From: Daphnia carinata
Taxonomy: Eukaryota > Arthropoda > Branchiopoda > Diplostraca > Daphniidae
Reading direction: 5' to 3'
Length of the DNA stretch: 64,000 bases
NCBI RefSeq assembly: GCF_022539665.2
Contig: NC_081334.1
Coordinates: 3,472,001-3,536,000, forward strand
The notes beneath the pieces are model-generated. The model searched no databases. It was not told the DNA's origin and saw only the letters and a program-made list of their open reading frames with translations. Below, in pieces: positions 12,474 to 24,984 of the stretch; the stretch's first letter is position 1, and the number at the start of each line of letters is the position of its first letter. The position numbers and the translations under genes were made by a program.

Positions 12474-13391
12474 TAAATTCAAGTCAGTAATAGAAGTTGC
12501 ACAACTTCATGGCCATTGCTTCAGCTTAGCTTCAAACGAAATAGGTAAGTCCTAGTCGTTAGATGATGTCTTATGCTACTAAAATTCTATGTATTTGATC
12601 AATAACGTTGTTAAGAAAGAAAAAAAAGAGAGGGGGGAATCAAATCGTCGTTGTTCGTGACACGATTAAACGGTACTGTAAGTAGCCCTCCATCCTCTAA
12701 AATAATTTCCGGTGGCATCAGTAACCCACGCTCTTAAACTTAAACACGTGAGAAATAGGATTCAATTACAAAGGACTACTGGTTTATTATGGGCTATTTA
12801 ACGTTGCTGTTTTCTTGTACAACAAACGCTGTCGAAATCATCTGTCGTACAAAATGACGTATCAAAGGGACTGTTTGGCAACATCCTAGACATTGGCTCT
12901 GAAGACAAGATAACGTCCTGACTGTTTAAATAGACTCATAATTGGCGGAATGCTTGAACTATAGTTCAAAGAAATTGCGCACATCAAAACAACGAGTTGA
13001 TAACGTCCATGCCATTTTGTTGGACTGAAAAAGACTGCAGTACGTCTGCGCCAGCAACGGTGCGAAGTTGACAACTCCAAGCCAATTACGTGCGAAAATT
13101 GGACGAGTGCAAAGGATGGGATACTACGATTGCATGCTTTATCGCACCTTCCCCCGAAAGCCTGTGCCCAAGGCTTTGACGTTTAGTTGTATCCCAAACG
13201 TTTCGTGTGGACAGACGAGTGCAGTGGTTACGAGTTCAAATTCAAGTCAGCGATAGAAGTTGTTCAACTTCATTGCCATCGCTTCAGCTTAACTTCAAAT
13301 AAAATAGGTAAGTGCTAAACATTAGGTAACGTTTTATGCTGCTAAAAATCTACGTAGCTCATTTGAAACATAGCATTGTTAAAAAAAAGGG
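12474..13391. repeat. Tandem duplication inside the copy 2/3 spacer
   Basis: The bases at 12148-12472 and 13067-13391 look identical by eye over about 325 bp, with an offset of 919 bp. The duplicated stretch carries part of the spacer module, a short second module end (12477-12560) and a relic of a CUB exon. This is what unequal crossing-over between array units would leave. Confidence 0.75.
12666..12727 (-). pseudogene. CUB exon relic of a lost CLCA copy
   Basis: The minus strand encodes about the last 19 codons and the stop of a CLCA-CUB last exon (VTDATGNYFRGWRATY, then STV and TAA). Beyond 12727 the similarity stops inside the exon and unrelated spacer sequence begins. No upstream exons are present. 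It marks a further copy that was removed by recombination. Confidence 0.8.
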
Positions 13392-13422
13392 GGGGGTCAA
13401 ATCATCGTTGTTCACAACATAA

Positions 13423-16400
13423 TTAAGCGGCAATGTAAGTAGCCCTCCATCCTCTGAAATAATTTCCAGTGGCATCGGTAACGAAACGCACCAACATTAC
13501 GTTGGACGAGGAGCGAACAGGTGCGCTGGGCACGGTCGATCCGGTGTGCTTCAACAGCCGAGTATCAGAAGTGGATGATCCGTCGTACACCTCGACGTAG
13601 TCGAAAGGACTTTCAACATCGAAATGGCTAAATGTCAAACGAATTTTGGAGCCAGGTGCCAATTGTATGGTCCATTGGCAGTTGTAGTTATTGGGGTAGG
13701 CGCCAGGGTAGTCGGGAGACGTTAACAATCCGCTGGTGGTCATCAATACCCCATTGCATCCTGGTAGATTAAGAATTATGCGAATATTTCTTTTTTTCGG
13801 GTGGGATTATTAGAATACATACCAACAGTTATGCTGCTGGATGTAGTGGGTGGCACTAAAGTGGTCGTAGTTGGCGGTGGCTGCGTCTGTGGTGGTTTAA
13901 CACGCACAATTTGGACGGAAACGACGTTGGAAGTTTTGCTAAACCCATTGTATTTGTTTATGGCCCTCAGGGCGACGTAATAGGTGGTGTCGTCAGCCGT
14001 CGAAGGAAGCCGGAGCGTGACATTTTGTTTGCTACCGTATTCCAGTGGTTGCATGCTGCCGTCAATGACATCTTGCGATTCAAATTGAACGGAAGAGCTT
14101 GAGTCGAAATTGTTATCCGTCAAACTATCGAAGTTGGTCGAATATTTGATCTGATACGCATACGCTGTTGGATTTTTAAACAACACAAGTTTCTAGAAGG
14201 AATACCGAATTTCTTTTGTGATAAGTTACCAGTTCCAACATCGAGTTGATCGCCAGGAGCCGTCCATTCAATTGTAAAAGACATTTGATCAACTTGCATA
14301 GCCATCACTTTCAAATCTGTTACTGGACTGGGTGGGTAGGTAGTTCTCATAGGGATTTCCACCTTCAAAATGAATTCATCAATTTTCGATAATTCAGCAT
14401 CAATCGTAAGTCAACGTGTACGAACACGTTGGTTGCATTTACCCTGAAGGCGCCTCCGGACTGGACGCGTTCGAAGTTACCCATAGTAGTTCGTTGCTGA
14501 GACGTTACGCCATCATCAATATAAGTCCCTTCCGTACTATTGACTTCACAGACCAACGTGTAGCGTCCGACAATGTTAAGGGCCACGTAGAACCGTGAAT
14601 AGATACCGTCGTTTTTGTTTGTATCGGCTCCAGCTCCGGTGTCTTCTAATTTTACGACGTGATCGGCAGAATCGGGGCTCAACACGTGCGCTCTGAAATG
14701 TCGAAAGTATTGAACGCTATTGAAAATGCCCTTATTCTGTTTTTAATATGATCAATTACGTACATGACATTGGCTCCGATGACACGGTTACGTCCTCGTG
14801 TCACAACGGCGACTAGACGGACAGGCATGACAGCCGGGTTTGCGACGACCGTTCCACTCGGAACGGAGCATTCGACGATGATTGGCGCCACCGAATCGGT
14901 TCTTGATTTCGACGTGACGATAACACTGGCGTAATCTTGAGAATAAGCCGAGTTGACATTCAACGTGAATTTCCATTCCCCTTCTTCGGCTATGTCGGGA
15001 ATGATAATGAAAGCCAATTTCGCACTGCTGTCATAGCTAGGCTGGTTGTACGCCTGGCCACTAGGCGATTGTACAGAGAAGCTTACAATGTAATTTCTCT
15101 GTGTATATTCGAGGCGGAACGTAAGGTTTCTGCCGACGGTGTAATCGACGAAGACAGAATTTTCAAATCTACTGCCGTATTGGTATTTTGCCTGGAAAAG
15201 GATAACAGTAAGCTCCCCGACAGGTACGGCCGGTTGATAAGTCAATGAACCGGTGAAAGCGTCGTTCAGCTCGTCATCATTCCCGTTATCATTGATAAAA
15301 TAACTTTTGCCGTTCGTTTTGGTAGCCAAAACTTCAATTTCTTCCTCAGCCGCCCTACTAAAAGATGAAGGATGATCAGTTAATCAGTAATCGAAAAGTA
15401 GATCATTGAAAAAGCTCTTAAGTTATACCCAAAAGCGATAGACACCACTTGAACTTGAGCATCGATTAGTTGGGGGTACATCTCGGCTATATACGGATTC
15501 TCATTCTCCATTCCATCAGTCACTAAAACGATTACGCCTCCTTTACCACCAGGTGTCAACATCTAAAATGATTAGATAACGTTATTCCTGGTACAGTGAA
15601 TAGTACTGATTTCGGTATACATGGTGGGCCTGCTTACATTTAAAGCTACCTCTAGACCACATCCTATACATGTGCCGCCTTCTGTCCTGTATGGAACTTT
15701 ATCCATCAATTGTTGGCGGGTACTTTCATTCACTACAGTCAAGGGACTTAACTCTTGAGCCCCGGTGCTATTACATACAATGTAAACAAAAATTTACACC
15801 ACAACGAACGTGTTTGGTCGAAATGAATTGTAGGTTTACCTGAACTTGACGATACCCAAAGAAGTACCATCGGTGATGTCATATTTAATCCAACGGGTGG
15901 CCGCATCGTGTAATCTGCCGATGCGATTCTACAAACAATAAACGCCCGTTCTCAAATGTTTTTGACGCTCAAAATAAAATTTCTGGACTTATTGAGAAAA
16001 CTGCAAGATTCTTACATAAGAGGCCATGCTTCCGGAGACGTCAGTAACGAGGATGTAGCGAGCACCGGTCAAAACTCGAACTATGTTGAACGTCGGTTTG
16101 ATATCGGCGATGGCAGCAGGCGGATTGTTATTCCCGGCGAAATCAGCGTGATTCGAAATTACTGACCAAACACTTAGCGAGTCACAAAAAGCGTTTTGCT
16201 TAGTCGGTGCTTCTCGGTTGTGTTTGTGAAGGCTGGACGGATTGTCATCGCAGAAATGCGCCGCCTGAATAGCAAAACGATTAGTAACTTTCTTTATAAA
16301 AGCTATTTTTAATGAAGAGTTACCGAGGGGAGCATTCTGTTGTCGGACATGATGGATGATGTTGGCTTAAAAGTGTCTGGGAAACTGTACATGCAATTCG

Positions 16401-17296
16401 AATCGTAAAGGCCCGTTTGCGGGTCCACCGCGCAACCGTAGTCAATCGTAAATTCAACTGGTTCGTTGGAGCAAACATTGGGCACCATATCAGCAGACTG
16501 CTGGGCAGATCCTGGTCGATAGAAGGTAGGATAAGAAGTGTCATTACCGGTGTAGCCGTGCTCTTCAAAGACACCGTAGCGCAGTCGAGCCCATTCCCTC
16601 ACGAAAAGTTGACCTACGTTTTGAAAATGTAGCTCAATGTAGTTCGAAAAAATTAATGAAATAGAACAGCATACCAGCTGGACCAAACTGCGATTTTGTG
16701 GTATCGTAATTGAAAGTTTTGACATAATTTGGAGTCCAATGAATGTACTGGCCAGGATCGCCGCAGCCGCCCAGTTGCACAGTGTAGGGCTGGTCACCAT
16801 ATTTCCAGTTTGGGACGTCAATTTGAATTTCAGCATCCTGACACGTTTTATGTTATATTATATGACATTGTGCAGTTTTAGCCGTTCGAAACCAAAAATG
16901 AATTCAAATGCTTTTGCGTATACCTGAAAGGTCTCCCAAGTGCTTGTGTTTGCGGTGATGTTAACCCACGTCTGTGGAATTAGAATTTGCACAGATTTGA
17001 TATAGGATCTGTTCCGTGTAGCCGTATACAAATCAGCCGAAGCCTCGGTGATAATTCTCTGCAAGAAAATTAAAAAACTAGATTTGCTTGAACTTATTTT
17101 TTGCTTTTAAAACAGAAAGCTAGTGTACCTTAATGTTATACACTAAGTCTGCACCTTCATTTGGCTGAACATCAGGTGAAATCGCCACAACCAAATCACG
17201 ATAGCCGTTGTTGGTGATGCTGACCCGGCTACTGAAAGTGTAGCCGAAAAACCCGTAAAGGACTAGCAGAAGTGTAAGACGACAGCAGCCCGCCAT
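13423..17296 (-). CDS. CLCA: CLCA-CUB protein, array copy 3
   Basis: Thirteen exons, 1004 aa: 17129-17296, 16924-17058, 16675-16837, 16324-16613, 16016-16264, 15840-15928, 15638-15767, 15429-15562, 14764-15357, 14443-14692, 14230-14362, 13823-14164 and 13423-13760. Exon 12 is 9 bp longer than in copies 1-2 because the Thr/Pro linker before the CUB domain is longer (PPPTTTTLVPPTT). The signal peptide differs (MAGCCRLTLLLVLYGFFG). The zinc motif reads REWARLRYGVFE, so it lacks both His ligands. The MIDAS is complete (DVSGS). The CUB exon begins MMTTSGLLTSPDYPG where other copies have TTPSGLLTSPNYPG. Copies 3, 4 and 5 form a subgroup by linker length and signal peptide. All junctions keep phase. 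Confidence 0.9.
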
Positions 17297-17345
17297 GTTG
17301 TGGAGCTTGTGATGGTATGGATGAGCATCCTAAGTTTGAAACCAG

Positions 17346-17353
17346 TTTATATA
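17346..17353 (-). promoter_or_regulatory. TATA box of CLCA copy 3
   Basis: Minus strand reads TATATAAAC about 50 bp above the ATG at 17296, in the same relative place as in the other copies. Confidence 0.6.
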
Positions 17354-18059
17354 ATAACTCAATGTAAACGATTGAGACACAACTGAGGAAAAAAAATGCG
17401 TTTGGTCATAAAAACGAGACAAACACCATAAGTATTAGTTGACATTTAGTTGACATTTTAAGCAGGGGATTTTCTTTCCATTTTTCGTGATTAGGATTAT
17501 TTAAAGAAAATTACCCTCTGGATGTAAGATTTCGATAACCAAGTGTCGGGTAGTCCGGGTAAATTCGAAATGCTAAAGTGTACATGCATCGGATAAGAAA
17601 ATTGCGAAATAGCTTGCTGTTGGTTTTCGAGGTTTGACAGTCACTTCTTGATGGGATTAGGAAAACTGTTTATTAGACAGAAATCCTTGAATATTTATGC
17701 ACATTTGTGTACTTTAGTATATTTTTGTTTACAGAACACGTTATATCTATAAATATTCAGCAAATAGATTAAATGTCAGCGAGAAGAAACTGACGGCGTG
17801 GGAACTAGGAAGACAAGGCGTTCTTTATGGTACTGCAACATATATCCGTTTGATTTCAACCTTTAAAAATCTTACCGATTCTCCATGGCACTAGTTGATT
17901 TTACATTCGTAGTAACACGTAGATTTGATACAACATTTTTGTTTGCAGAGTTATCTAATTATTGTTTCCAGGCCACGAATTTTTCAATAAAGTTTTATGT
18001 CAATATGTTATCCCACCAGAAGGCGAAGAAAAAATGTTGTTTATCCAAACCTGTGAAGA
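17354..18059. other. Copy 3 upstream region
   Basis: AT-rich region between the CLCA copy 3 promoter and the RRP40 pseudogene. It matches, with divergence, the region between CLCA copy 5 and the intact RRP40 gene (29740-30420) and includes the stretch CTTCTTGATGGGATT near 17644. It therefore corresponds to the original shared upstream region of CLCA and RRP40. Confidence 0.6.
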
Positions 18060-18704
18060 ATGGCGGAAAAATCACTCGTGAATCAGATCTTCCTTCCAGG
18101 CGATTCGGTGACTTTATCAAAGACAGATGAAATTTCGAATGCCAAAATCGTACTCGGTCCCGGTCTGAGGAAATATGGAAAACAGATTTTAGTTACTAAA
18201 CCAGGCATTTTACGTACGAAATCAACGCCACCAACTTACTGGATAGACTGTCATCACAGACAAGTACTAAAAAATTTCAAAATCTGCACTTGCCATGTGG
18301 TATGCTCCCTTTTCCGATGACTATATCCGTATTCTGTTTTACTACGTTCCCGCAAGAGGAGATTGGTGTTCTTGATGTGGTTACCAATGTTGTTGGTGAA
18401 TTGTTCAAAGTCTATATTGGATCAAATGAGGAAGCTTCCTTTTCAAGCATTGCATTTCCAGGTGCCCCTAAAAGAACAAGCCCAACATACAGGTATATTT
18501 CTCTGATTTGTTGCTAGTTCAAATTTGATAAACTGGAGCTTTATTACCTAGATCAGGGATCTGGCGTTTGCCAAGGTACTAATAGCGAGCACTGACATGG
18601 AACCAGAACTGGTAAAGGTGAATTCACTGGGAGAAAATGTTGGATTGGGTATCTGATCAACAAACGGCTTTGTTTTCACTGGACATTTGCATCATATTCA
18701 CAAG
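18060..18704 (+). pseudogene. EXOSC3: Truncated RRP40 pseudogene 1
   Basis: Exon 1 still encodes a near-complete RRP40 start ([28 protein letters not shown]), with a 9-bp in-frame loss after codon 5. The first intron acceptor is AC at 18341-18342 where the intact gene has AG. Exon 2 has a one-base gain in the GDDVIG codons and a one-base loss near the GATKKN codons. Exon 3 has TGA at 18654. Exon 4 is missing and array spacer sequence follows after about 18704. It cannot make a normal exosome subunit. Confidence 0.85.
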
Positions 18705-18764
18705 TATGTTAAAACTAAAACTAATAAAAACACTGCTAACATAAAACTATCAACTAATAAGCTA

Positions 18765-19320
18765 CTGTGGCGAGTAATAGAAGTTTTTGTGCTGTGCATC
18801 TCTGTGTGTTATTTCCAAGTCTTAATCAATCACAGAACATCTTCATTGTGGAGCAAGAGAGAATAGAATTCAATTACCCTGGACTATTGTTTAATTGTAG
18901 GTGATCAAACGTTGCTGTTTTCTTGTGCAATAAACGCTGCCGAAATCACCTGTCGTACAAACTGACGTTTCCCATGGACCGATTGGCAACAACCTGGACA
19001 TTGGCTTTGAAGACACGACTACGCTCTAACTGTGTAATTGTACTCATAATTGGCGGAAGGCTGGTACCATAGTACAATGAAATTGCGTACAACGTGTACG
19101 AGAAAATGAACGAGTGCAAAGGATGGGTTACTACAATTGCATCCTTTATTGTGCCCTCGAAAGCTTGTGCCCAAGGCTTTAACGTTTAGTTGTAACTCAA
19201 CGTTTCGTGGACAGACGAATGCAGTGATTACTAGTTCAGGTTCAATTCATTGATGGACGTTGCCCAACTTCATGGCCATCGCTTATTCAGCTCAATTTCA
19301 AATAAATTAGGTAAGTCCTA
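18765..19320. repeat. Array spacer module, copy C
   Basis: Third full copy of the spacer module, with an internal deletion of about 100 bp relative to copy A. It joins directly to the truncated RRP40 pseudogene, at the sequence AACATAAAACTATCAACTAA near 18735. It ends with the donor-like TTAG/GTAAGT near 19310. Confidence 0.55.
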
Positions 19321-19424
19321 GACGTTAGGTGACCGTGTTAGCTACTAAAACTCTATGTATTTGATTGTTAAGAAAGCAAAAAAAAAAGGGGGGGGGGATC
19401 AAATCAGCGTTGTTCATGAAATGA

Positions 19425-22400
19425 TTAAGCTACAATGTAGGTAGCCCTCCATCCTCTAAAATGATTTCCGGTGGCATCGGTGACGAAACGTACGACCATT
19501 TCGTTGGACGAGGAGCTAACTGGTGCGCTGGGCAGGGTCGATCCGGTGTGCTCCAACAGCCGAGTACCAGAGGTCGAAGATCCGTCGTACACCTCGACGA
19601 AGTCGAAAGGACTTTCAACGTCGAAATGGCTAAATGTCAAACTGATTTTGGAGCCACGTGGCAACTGTATGGTCCATTGGCAGTTGTAGTTATTGGGGTA
19701 GGCTCCGGGGTAGTTGGGAGACGTTAACAATCCGCTAGGAGTCGTCAATACTCCATTGCATCCTGATAGATTAAGAATTTAGGGGATATTTCCTTTTCTC
19801 GGGTAGGATGATCGGAATACATACCACTGTTTAAGCTGCTGGATGTAGTGGATGGCACTTGAGTGGTCGTAGTTGTCGGTGGCTGCGTCTGTGGTGGTTT
19901 AACACGCACAATTTGGACGGAGACGACGTTGGAAGTGTTGCTAGCCACATTGTTTTTGTTGATGGTCCTTAGGGCGATGTAATAGGTGGCGTCGTCAGCC
20001 GTCGAAGGAAGCCGGAGAGTGACATTTTGTTTGCTACCGTATTCCAACGGTTGCATACTGCCGTCAATGACGTCTTGGGATTCAAATTGCACAGACGAGC
20101 TTGAGTCGAAATTGTTATCCATCAAACTATCGAAGTTGGTCGAATATTTGATCTGATACGCAGACGCTGTTTGGTTTTTAAATAAAAAATTAACATTTGA
20201 AAACAAGTTACGACAAAGAATTAGCCGCATTTCTTTAGTGATAAAATTACCAGTTCCGACATCGAGTTGATCGCCAGGGGCCGTCCATTCAATTGTAAAA
20301 GACATTTGATCAACTTGCATAGCCATCACTTTCAAATCTGTTACTGGACTGGGTGGGTAGGTAGTTCTCATGGGGATTTCCACCTTCAAAATTAATCCAT
20401 CAGTTTTCGGTAATTCAGCGTCAATCATAAGTCAAAGTGTACGAACACGTTGGTTGCATTTACCCTGAATGCGCCTCCGGACTGGACGCGTTCGAAGTTA
20501 CCCATAGTAGTTCGTTGCTGAGACGTTACGCCATCGTCAATATAAGTCCCTGCCGTACTATTGACTTCACAGACCAACGTGTAGCGTCCGGTAACGTTAA
20601 GGGCCACGTAGTAGAGTGAATAGATACCGTCGTTTTTGGCTGTATCGGCTCCGACTCCGGTGTCTTCTAATTTGACGACGTAATCCGCAGAATCGGGGCT
20701 CACCACGTGAGCTCTGAAATGTCAAAAGTATTGAACGTGAAAATGCCCCTATTCTTTTCTTAAAGATGATCAATTACGCACATGACATTGGCTCCGATGA
20801 CACGGTTACGTCCTCGTGTCACAACGGCGACGAGACGGACAGGCATGACAGCGGCGTTTGCAACGACCGTTCCACTCGGGACGGAGCATTCGACGGTGAT
20901 TGGCGCCGCCGAATCGGTTCTTGGTTTCGACGTGACGATAACCCTGGCATAATCTTGAAAATAAGCGGAGTTGACAATCACCGTGAATTTCCATTCCCCT
21001 TCTTCGGCTAAGTCGGGAATGATAATCAAAGCCAATTTCGCGCTGTTGTCATAGGTAGGCTGGTTGTACACCTGACCACTAGGCGATTGTACAGAGAAGC
21101 TCACAATGTAATTTCTCTGCGTATATTCGAGGCGGAACGTAAGGTTTCTGCCGACGGTGTAATCGACGAAGACAGAATTTTCAAATCTACTGCCGTATTG
21201 GTATTTTGCCTGGAAAAGGATAACAGTCAGCCCCCCGACAGGTACGGCCGGTTGATAAGTCAATGAACCGGTGAAAGCGTCGTTCAGCTCGTCATAGTTC
21301 CCGTTATCATTGATAAAATAACTTTTGCCGTTAGTTTTGGTAGCCAAAACTTCGATTTCCGTCTCAGCGGCTTTACTAAAAGATGAATGATGATCAGTTA
21401 ATCAGTAATCGAAAAGTAGATCATTGAAAAAGCTCTTAAGTTATACCCAAAAGCGATAGACACCACGTGAACTTGAGCATCGATTAGTTGGGGGTACATC
21501 TCGGCTATATACGGATGCTCATTCTCCATGCCGTCAGTCACCAACACGATCACACCTCCTTTACCACCCGGCCTCAACATCTAAATTGATTGGGCAAAGT
21601 TATTCCTGTTACGGTGAATAGTACTGATTTCGGTAGACATGGTGGGCCTGCTTACATTTAAAGCTATCTGCAGACCACATCCTATGCACGTGTTGTATTC
21701 TGTATAGTATGGAACGTTATCCATCAACTGTTGGCGGGTATTCTCATTCACTACAGTCAAGGGACTTAACATTTGAGCCCCGGTGCTATTACATACAATG
21801 TAAACAAAAATTTAAATTTCAACGAATGTGTTTGGTCGAAATGAATTATAGCTTTACCTGAACTTAACGATACCCAAAGAAGTGCCATCGGTAATATCAT
21901 ATTTAATCCAACGGCGGGCTGCATCGTGTAATCTGCCGATGCGATTCTACAAGCAGAAGAGGTCTGTACTCAAATGTTTGATGCTGAAATTTCTGGACTT
22001 CAGAAAGCTGCAAGATTCTTACATAATCGTCCATACTTCCGGAAACGTCAGTAACGAGGACATAGCGAGCACCAGTCAAAACTCGAACTATGTTGAACGT
22101 TGGTTTGATATCGGCGATGGCAGCAGGCGGATTGTTATTCCGTGCGAAATCGGCATGATTCGAAATTACCGACCAAACACTACGCGAGTCACAAACAGCG
22201 TTTTGCTTGGTCGGTGCTTCTCGGTTGTGTTTGTGAAGGCTGGACGGATCGTCATCGCAGAAATGCGCCGCCTAAATGGCAAAACGATAAATAACTTTTT
22301 TAGAAAAGCCAATTTTAATGAAGACGATACCGAGGGGAGCAATCTGGTGTCGGACATGATGGATGATGTTGGCTTAAACGTGTCTGGGAAACTGTACACG

Positions 22401-23374
22401 CAATTCGAATCGTAAAGGCCCGTTTGCGGGTCCACCCCACAACCGTAGTCAATCGTAAATTCAACTGGTTCGTTGGAGCAAACATTGGGTACCATGTCAG
22501 CAGACTGCTGGGCAGATCCTGGCCGATAGAAGGTAGGAAAAGAAGAGTCATCACCGGTGTAGCCGTGCTCTTCAAAGACACCGTAGCGCAGTCGAGCCCA
22601 TTCCCTCACGAAAAGTTGACCTACGTTTTGAAAATGTAGCTCAAGATAGTTCGAAAAACATTAATGAAATAGAAAAGCATACCAGCTCGACCGAATTGCG
22701 ATTTTGTGGTATCGGTATCGAAAGTGTTGACATAACTTGGAGTCCAATGAATATATTGGCCAGGTTCGCCGCATCCGCCCAGTTGCACGGTGTATGGTTT
22801 GTCACCATATTTCCAATTTGGGAGGTCAATTTGAATTTCAGCATCCTGAAATGTTTGTAGAGTATTCAATGTGGTTTCTTGCATAGAAATGAAATGCTTT
22901 TGTACGTACGTCTAAAGACTCACAATTGTCAGTGTTATATTATGTGACATTTTGCAGTCTTTATCGTACGAAAAAAAAAGAATTCAAATGCTTTTGCGTG
23001 TACCTGAAAAGTCTCCCAAGTGCTTGCGTTTGATGTGGTGTTTACCCACGTCTGAGGAATTAGAATTTGCACCGATTTGATAAATGATCTTTGTCGTGTA
23101 GCCGTATACAAATCAGCCGAAGCCTCAGTAATGATTCTCTGTAAGAAAATTAAAACTAGATTTGTTTGAACTTAATTTTTGCTTTAAAAACAAAAAGCTA
23201 CTGTACCTGAATGTTATACAGTAAATCTGCTGCTTGATCTGGCTGGACATCAGGTGAAATCGCCACGACCAAATCACGATAGCCGTTGTTGGTGATGCTG
23301 ACCCTGCTACTGAAAGTGCAGCCGAAAAACCCGTAGAGGATTAGTAGAAGTGTAAGACGACAGTAGGCCGCCAT
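19425..23374 (-). CDS. CLCA: CLCA-CUB protein, array copy 4
   Basis: Thirteen exons, 1004 aa: 23207-23374, 23004-23138, 22683-22845, 22331-22620, 22023-22271, 21858-21946, 21656-21785, 21447-21580, 20782-21375, 20464-20713, 20251-20383, 19825-20166 and 19425-19762. Layout and domains match copy 3. The zinc motif reads REWARLRYGVFE and the MIDAS is DVSGS. Differences include FGRAG for FGPAG at the end of exon 3, GCGEPGQ for GCGDPGQ, and an exon 9 donor of GTGCGT where the others have GTACGT or GTACAT. The CUB domain has PRGSKISLTFSHFDVESPFDFVEVYDGSS, split here as PRGSKISL and DFVEVYDGSS. All exons are open and in phase, so the copy looks intact. Confidence 0.9.
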
Positions 23375-23424
23375 GTTGTGGAGCTTGTTATGAAATGGAT
23401 AGACATTCTAAGTTTTCAGTTGCA

Positions 23425-23432
23425 TTTATATA
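23425..23432 (-). promoter_or_regulatory. TATA box of CLCA copy 4
   Basis: Minus strand reads TATATAAATG about 50 bp above the ATG at 23374, matching the position in the other copies. Confidence 0.6.
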
Positions 23433-23625
23433 TTAGCTCAATCAAAACTGTTGGGACACAAACGATAAAAAAAATTAATTTGGTGATAAAAACGAGACAA
23501 ATACCATGGGTAAAAGCATGTTATTTTCTTTCCATATTTCGTGGTTAGGATAATTGGCAAGATAAATTACCCTAAAGATGTAAGATTTCGATAACCAAAT
23601 GTCTGAATATCAGGGTTATTTCGAA

Positions 23626-23838
23626 GTGTTAAGGTGTACGTTTATCGGATAATGAAATTGTGAAATAAATAGCTTGTTGTTGTTATTCGAAGTTTGACAT
23701 TAAACTTCGAATCCCATCAAGAAGTGATTATGGTATTACGTGTTAAGGTGTACGTTTATCGGATAATGAAATTGTGAAATAGTTTGTTGTTTTTATTCGA
23801 AGTTTGACGTCAAACTTTGAATCCCATCAAGAAGTGAT
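23626..23838. repeat. Tandem repeat of about 100 bp upstream of copy 4
   Basis: Two adjacent near-identical units, 23626-23728 and 23740-23838, each run from GTGTTAAGGTGTACG to CATCAAGAAGTGAT. The equivalent regions of copies 3 and 5 carry only one unit. Each unit contains a short palindrome. Confidence 0.8.
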
Positions 23839-23871
23839 CCCTTCTTAATGGGATTCACTTCTTGATGGGAT
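23821..23871. repeat. Perfect 17-bp inverted repeat
   Basis: Arms at 23821-23837 and 23855-23871 (ATCCCATCAAGAAGTGA and its exact complement) are separated by 17 bp. Two further palindromes lie at 23685-23712 and 23795-23822, with arms built on ATTCGAAGTTT. Confidence 0.85.
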
Positions 23872-24274
23872 GAGAAAAACTATTTATTAGACAAAAATCC
23901 TTGAATGTTTATGCACACTTTTGCGCTTTTGTATATTGTTGTTTATGATACATCACTTTATATGTATAAATGTTCAGCAAATAGATTAAATATCAGCGAA
24001 AAGAAGCTTACGGCGTAGAACTAGAAAGCCAAAGCATTCTTTATGAGCTACTACATATACCCGTTTGACTTAAACCTTTAAAAATCCTTCAAATTCTCCA
24101 TGCCACTGGTTGATTTTACTTTCGTACTAATAAGGAGATTTTCCACAACATTTTTGTTTGTAGAGTTATCTAATTATTGTTTCTAGACCACGAATTTTTC
24201 AGTAAAATTTTATGTTAATATGTTAGCCCACCAGAAGGCGAAGAAAAGATGTTGTTTATCCAAACCTGTGAAAA

Positions 24275-24928
24275 ATGGCGGAAAAATCATTTTCCACACA
24301 CGTGAATCAGATCTACCTTCCAGGCGATTCGGTGACTTTATTAAAGACAGATGAAATTTCGAATGCCAAAATCGTACTCGGCCCTGGTCTGAGGAAATAT
24401 GGCAAACAGATTTTAGTTACTAAACCAGGAATTTTACGTACGAAATCAACGCCACCAACTTACTGGATAGACTGTCATCACAGACAAGTACAAAAAAATT
24501 TCAAAATCTGCTCTTGCTATGTGGTCTGCTCCCTTTTCCGATGACTATATCCGTATTCTGTTTTACTACGTTCCCGCAAGAGGAGACTGATGTTATTGGT
24601 GTGGTTACCAATGTTGTTGATGAATTGTTCAAAGTCTATATTGGATCAAGGGAAGAAGCTTCCCTTTCAAGCATTGCATTTCCAGGTGCCCCAATAAGAA
24701 CAAGTCCAACATACAGGTATATTTCTCTGATTTGTTGCTAGTTCAAATTTGATAAACTGGGGCTTTATTACCTAGATCGGGGATCTGGCGTTTGCCAAGG
24801 TACAAATAGCGAGCACTGACATGGAACCAGAACTAGTATGTGTGAATTCACTGGGAGAAAATGTTGGATTGGGTGTCTGATCAACAAACGGCTTCGTTAT
24901 CACTGTACCTTTGCATCATATTCACAAG
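24275..24928 (+). pseudogene. EXOSC3: Truncated RRP40 pseudogene 2
   Basis: Exon 1 is complete and lacks the 9-bp loss of pseudogene 1 ([14 protein letters not shown]). It shares with pseudogene 1 the lost acceptor (AC at 24565-24566), a one-base gain early in exon 2, a one-base loss near the GATKKN codons, the TGA in exon 3 (24878) and the missing exon 4. Spacer sequence follows after about 24928. The shared lesions point to a single inactivation before the unit was copied. Confidence 0.85.
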
Positions 24929-24984
24929 TATGTTTAAAACTAAAACTAATAAAAACACTGGTAACATAAAACTATCAACTAATA

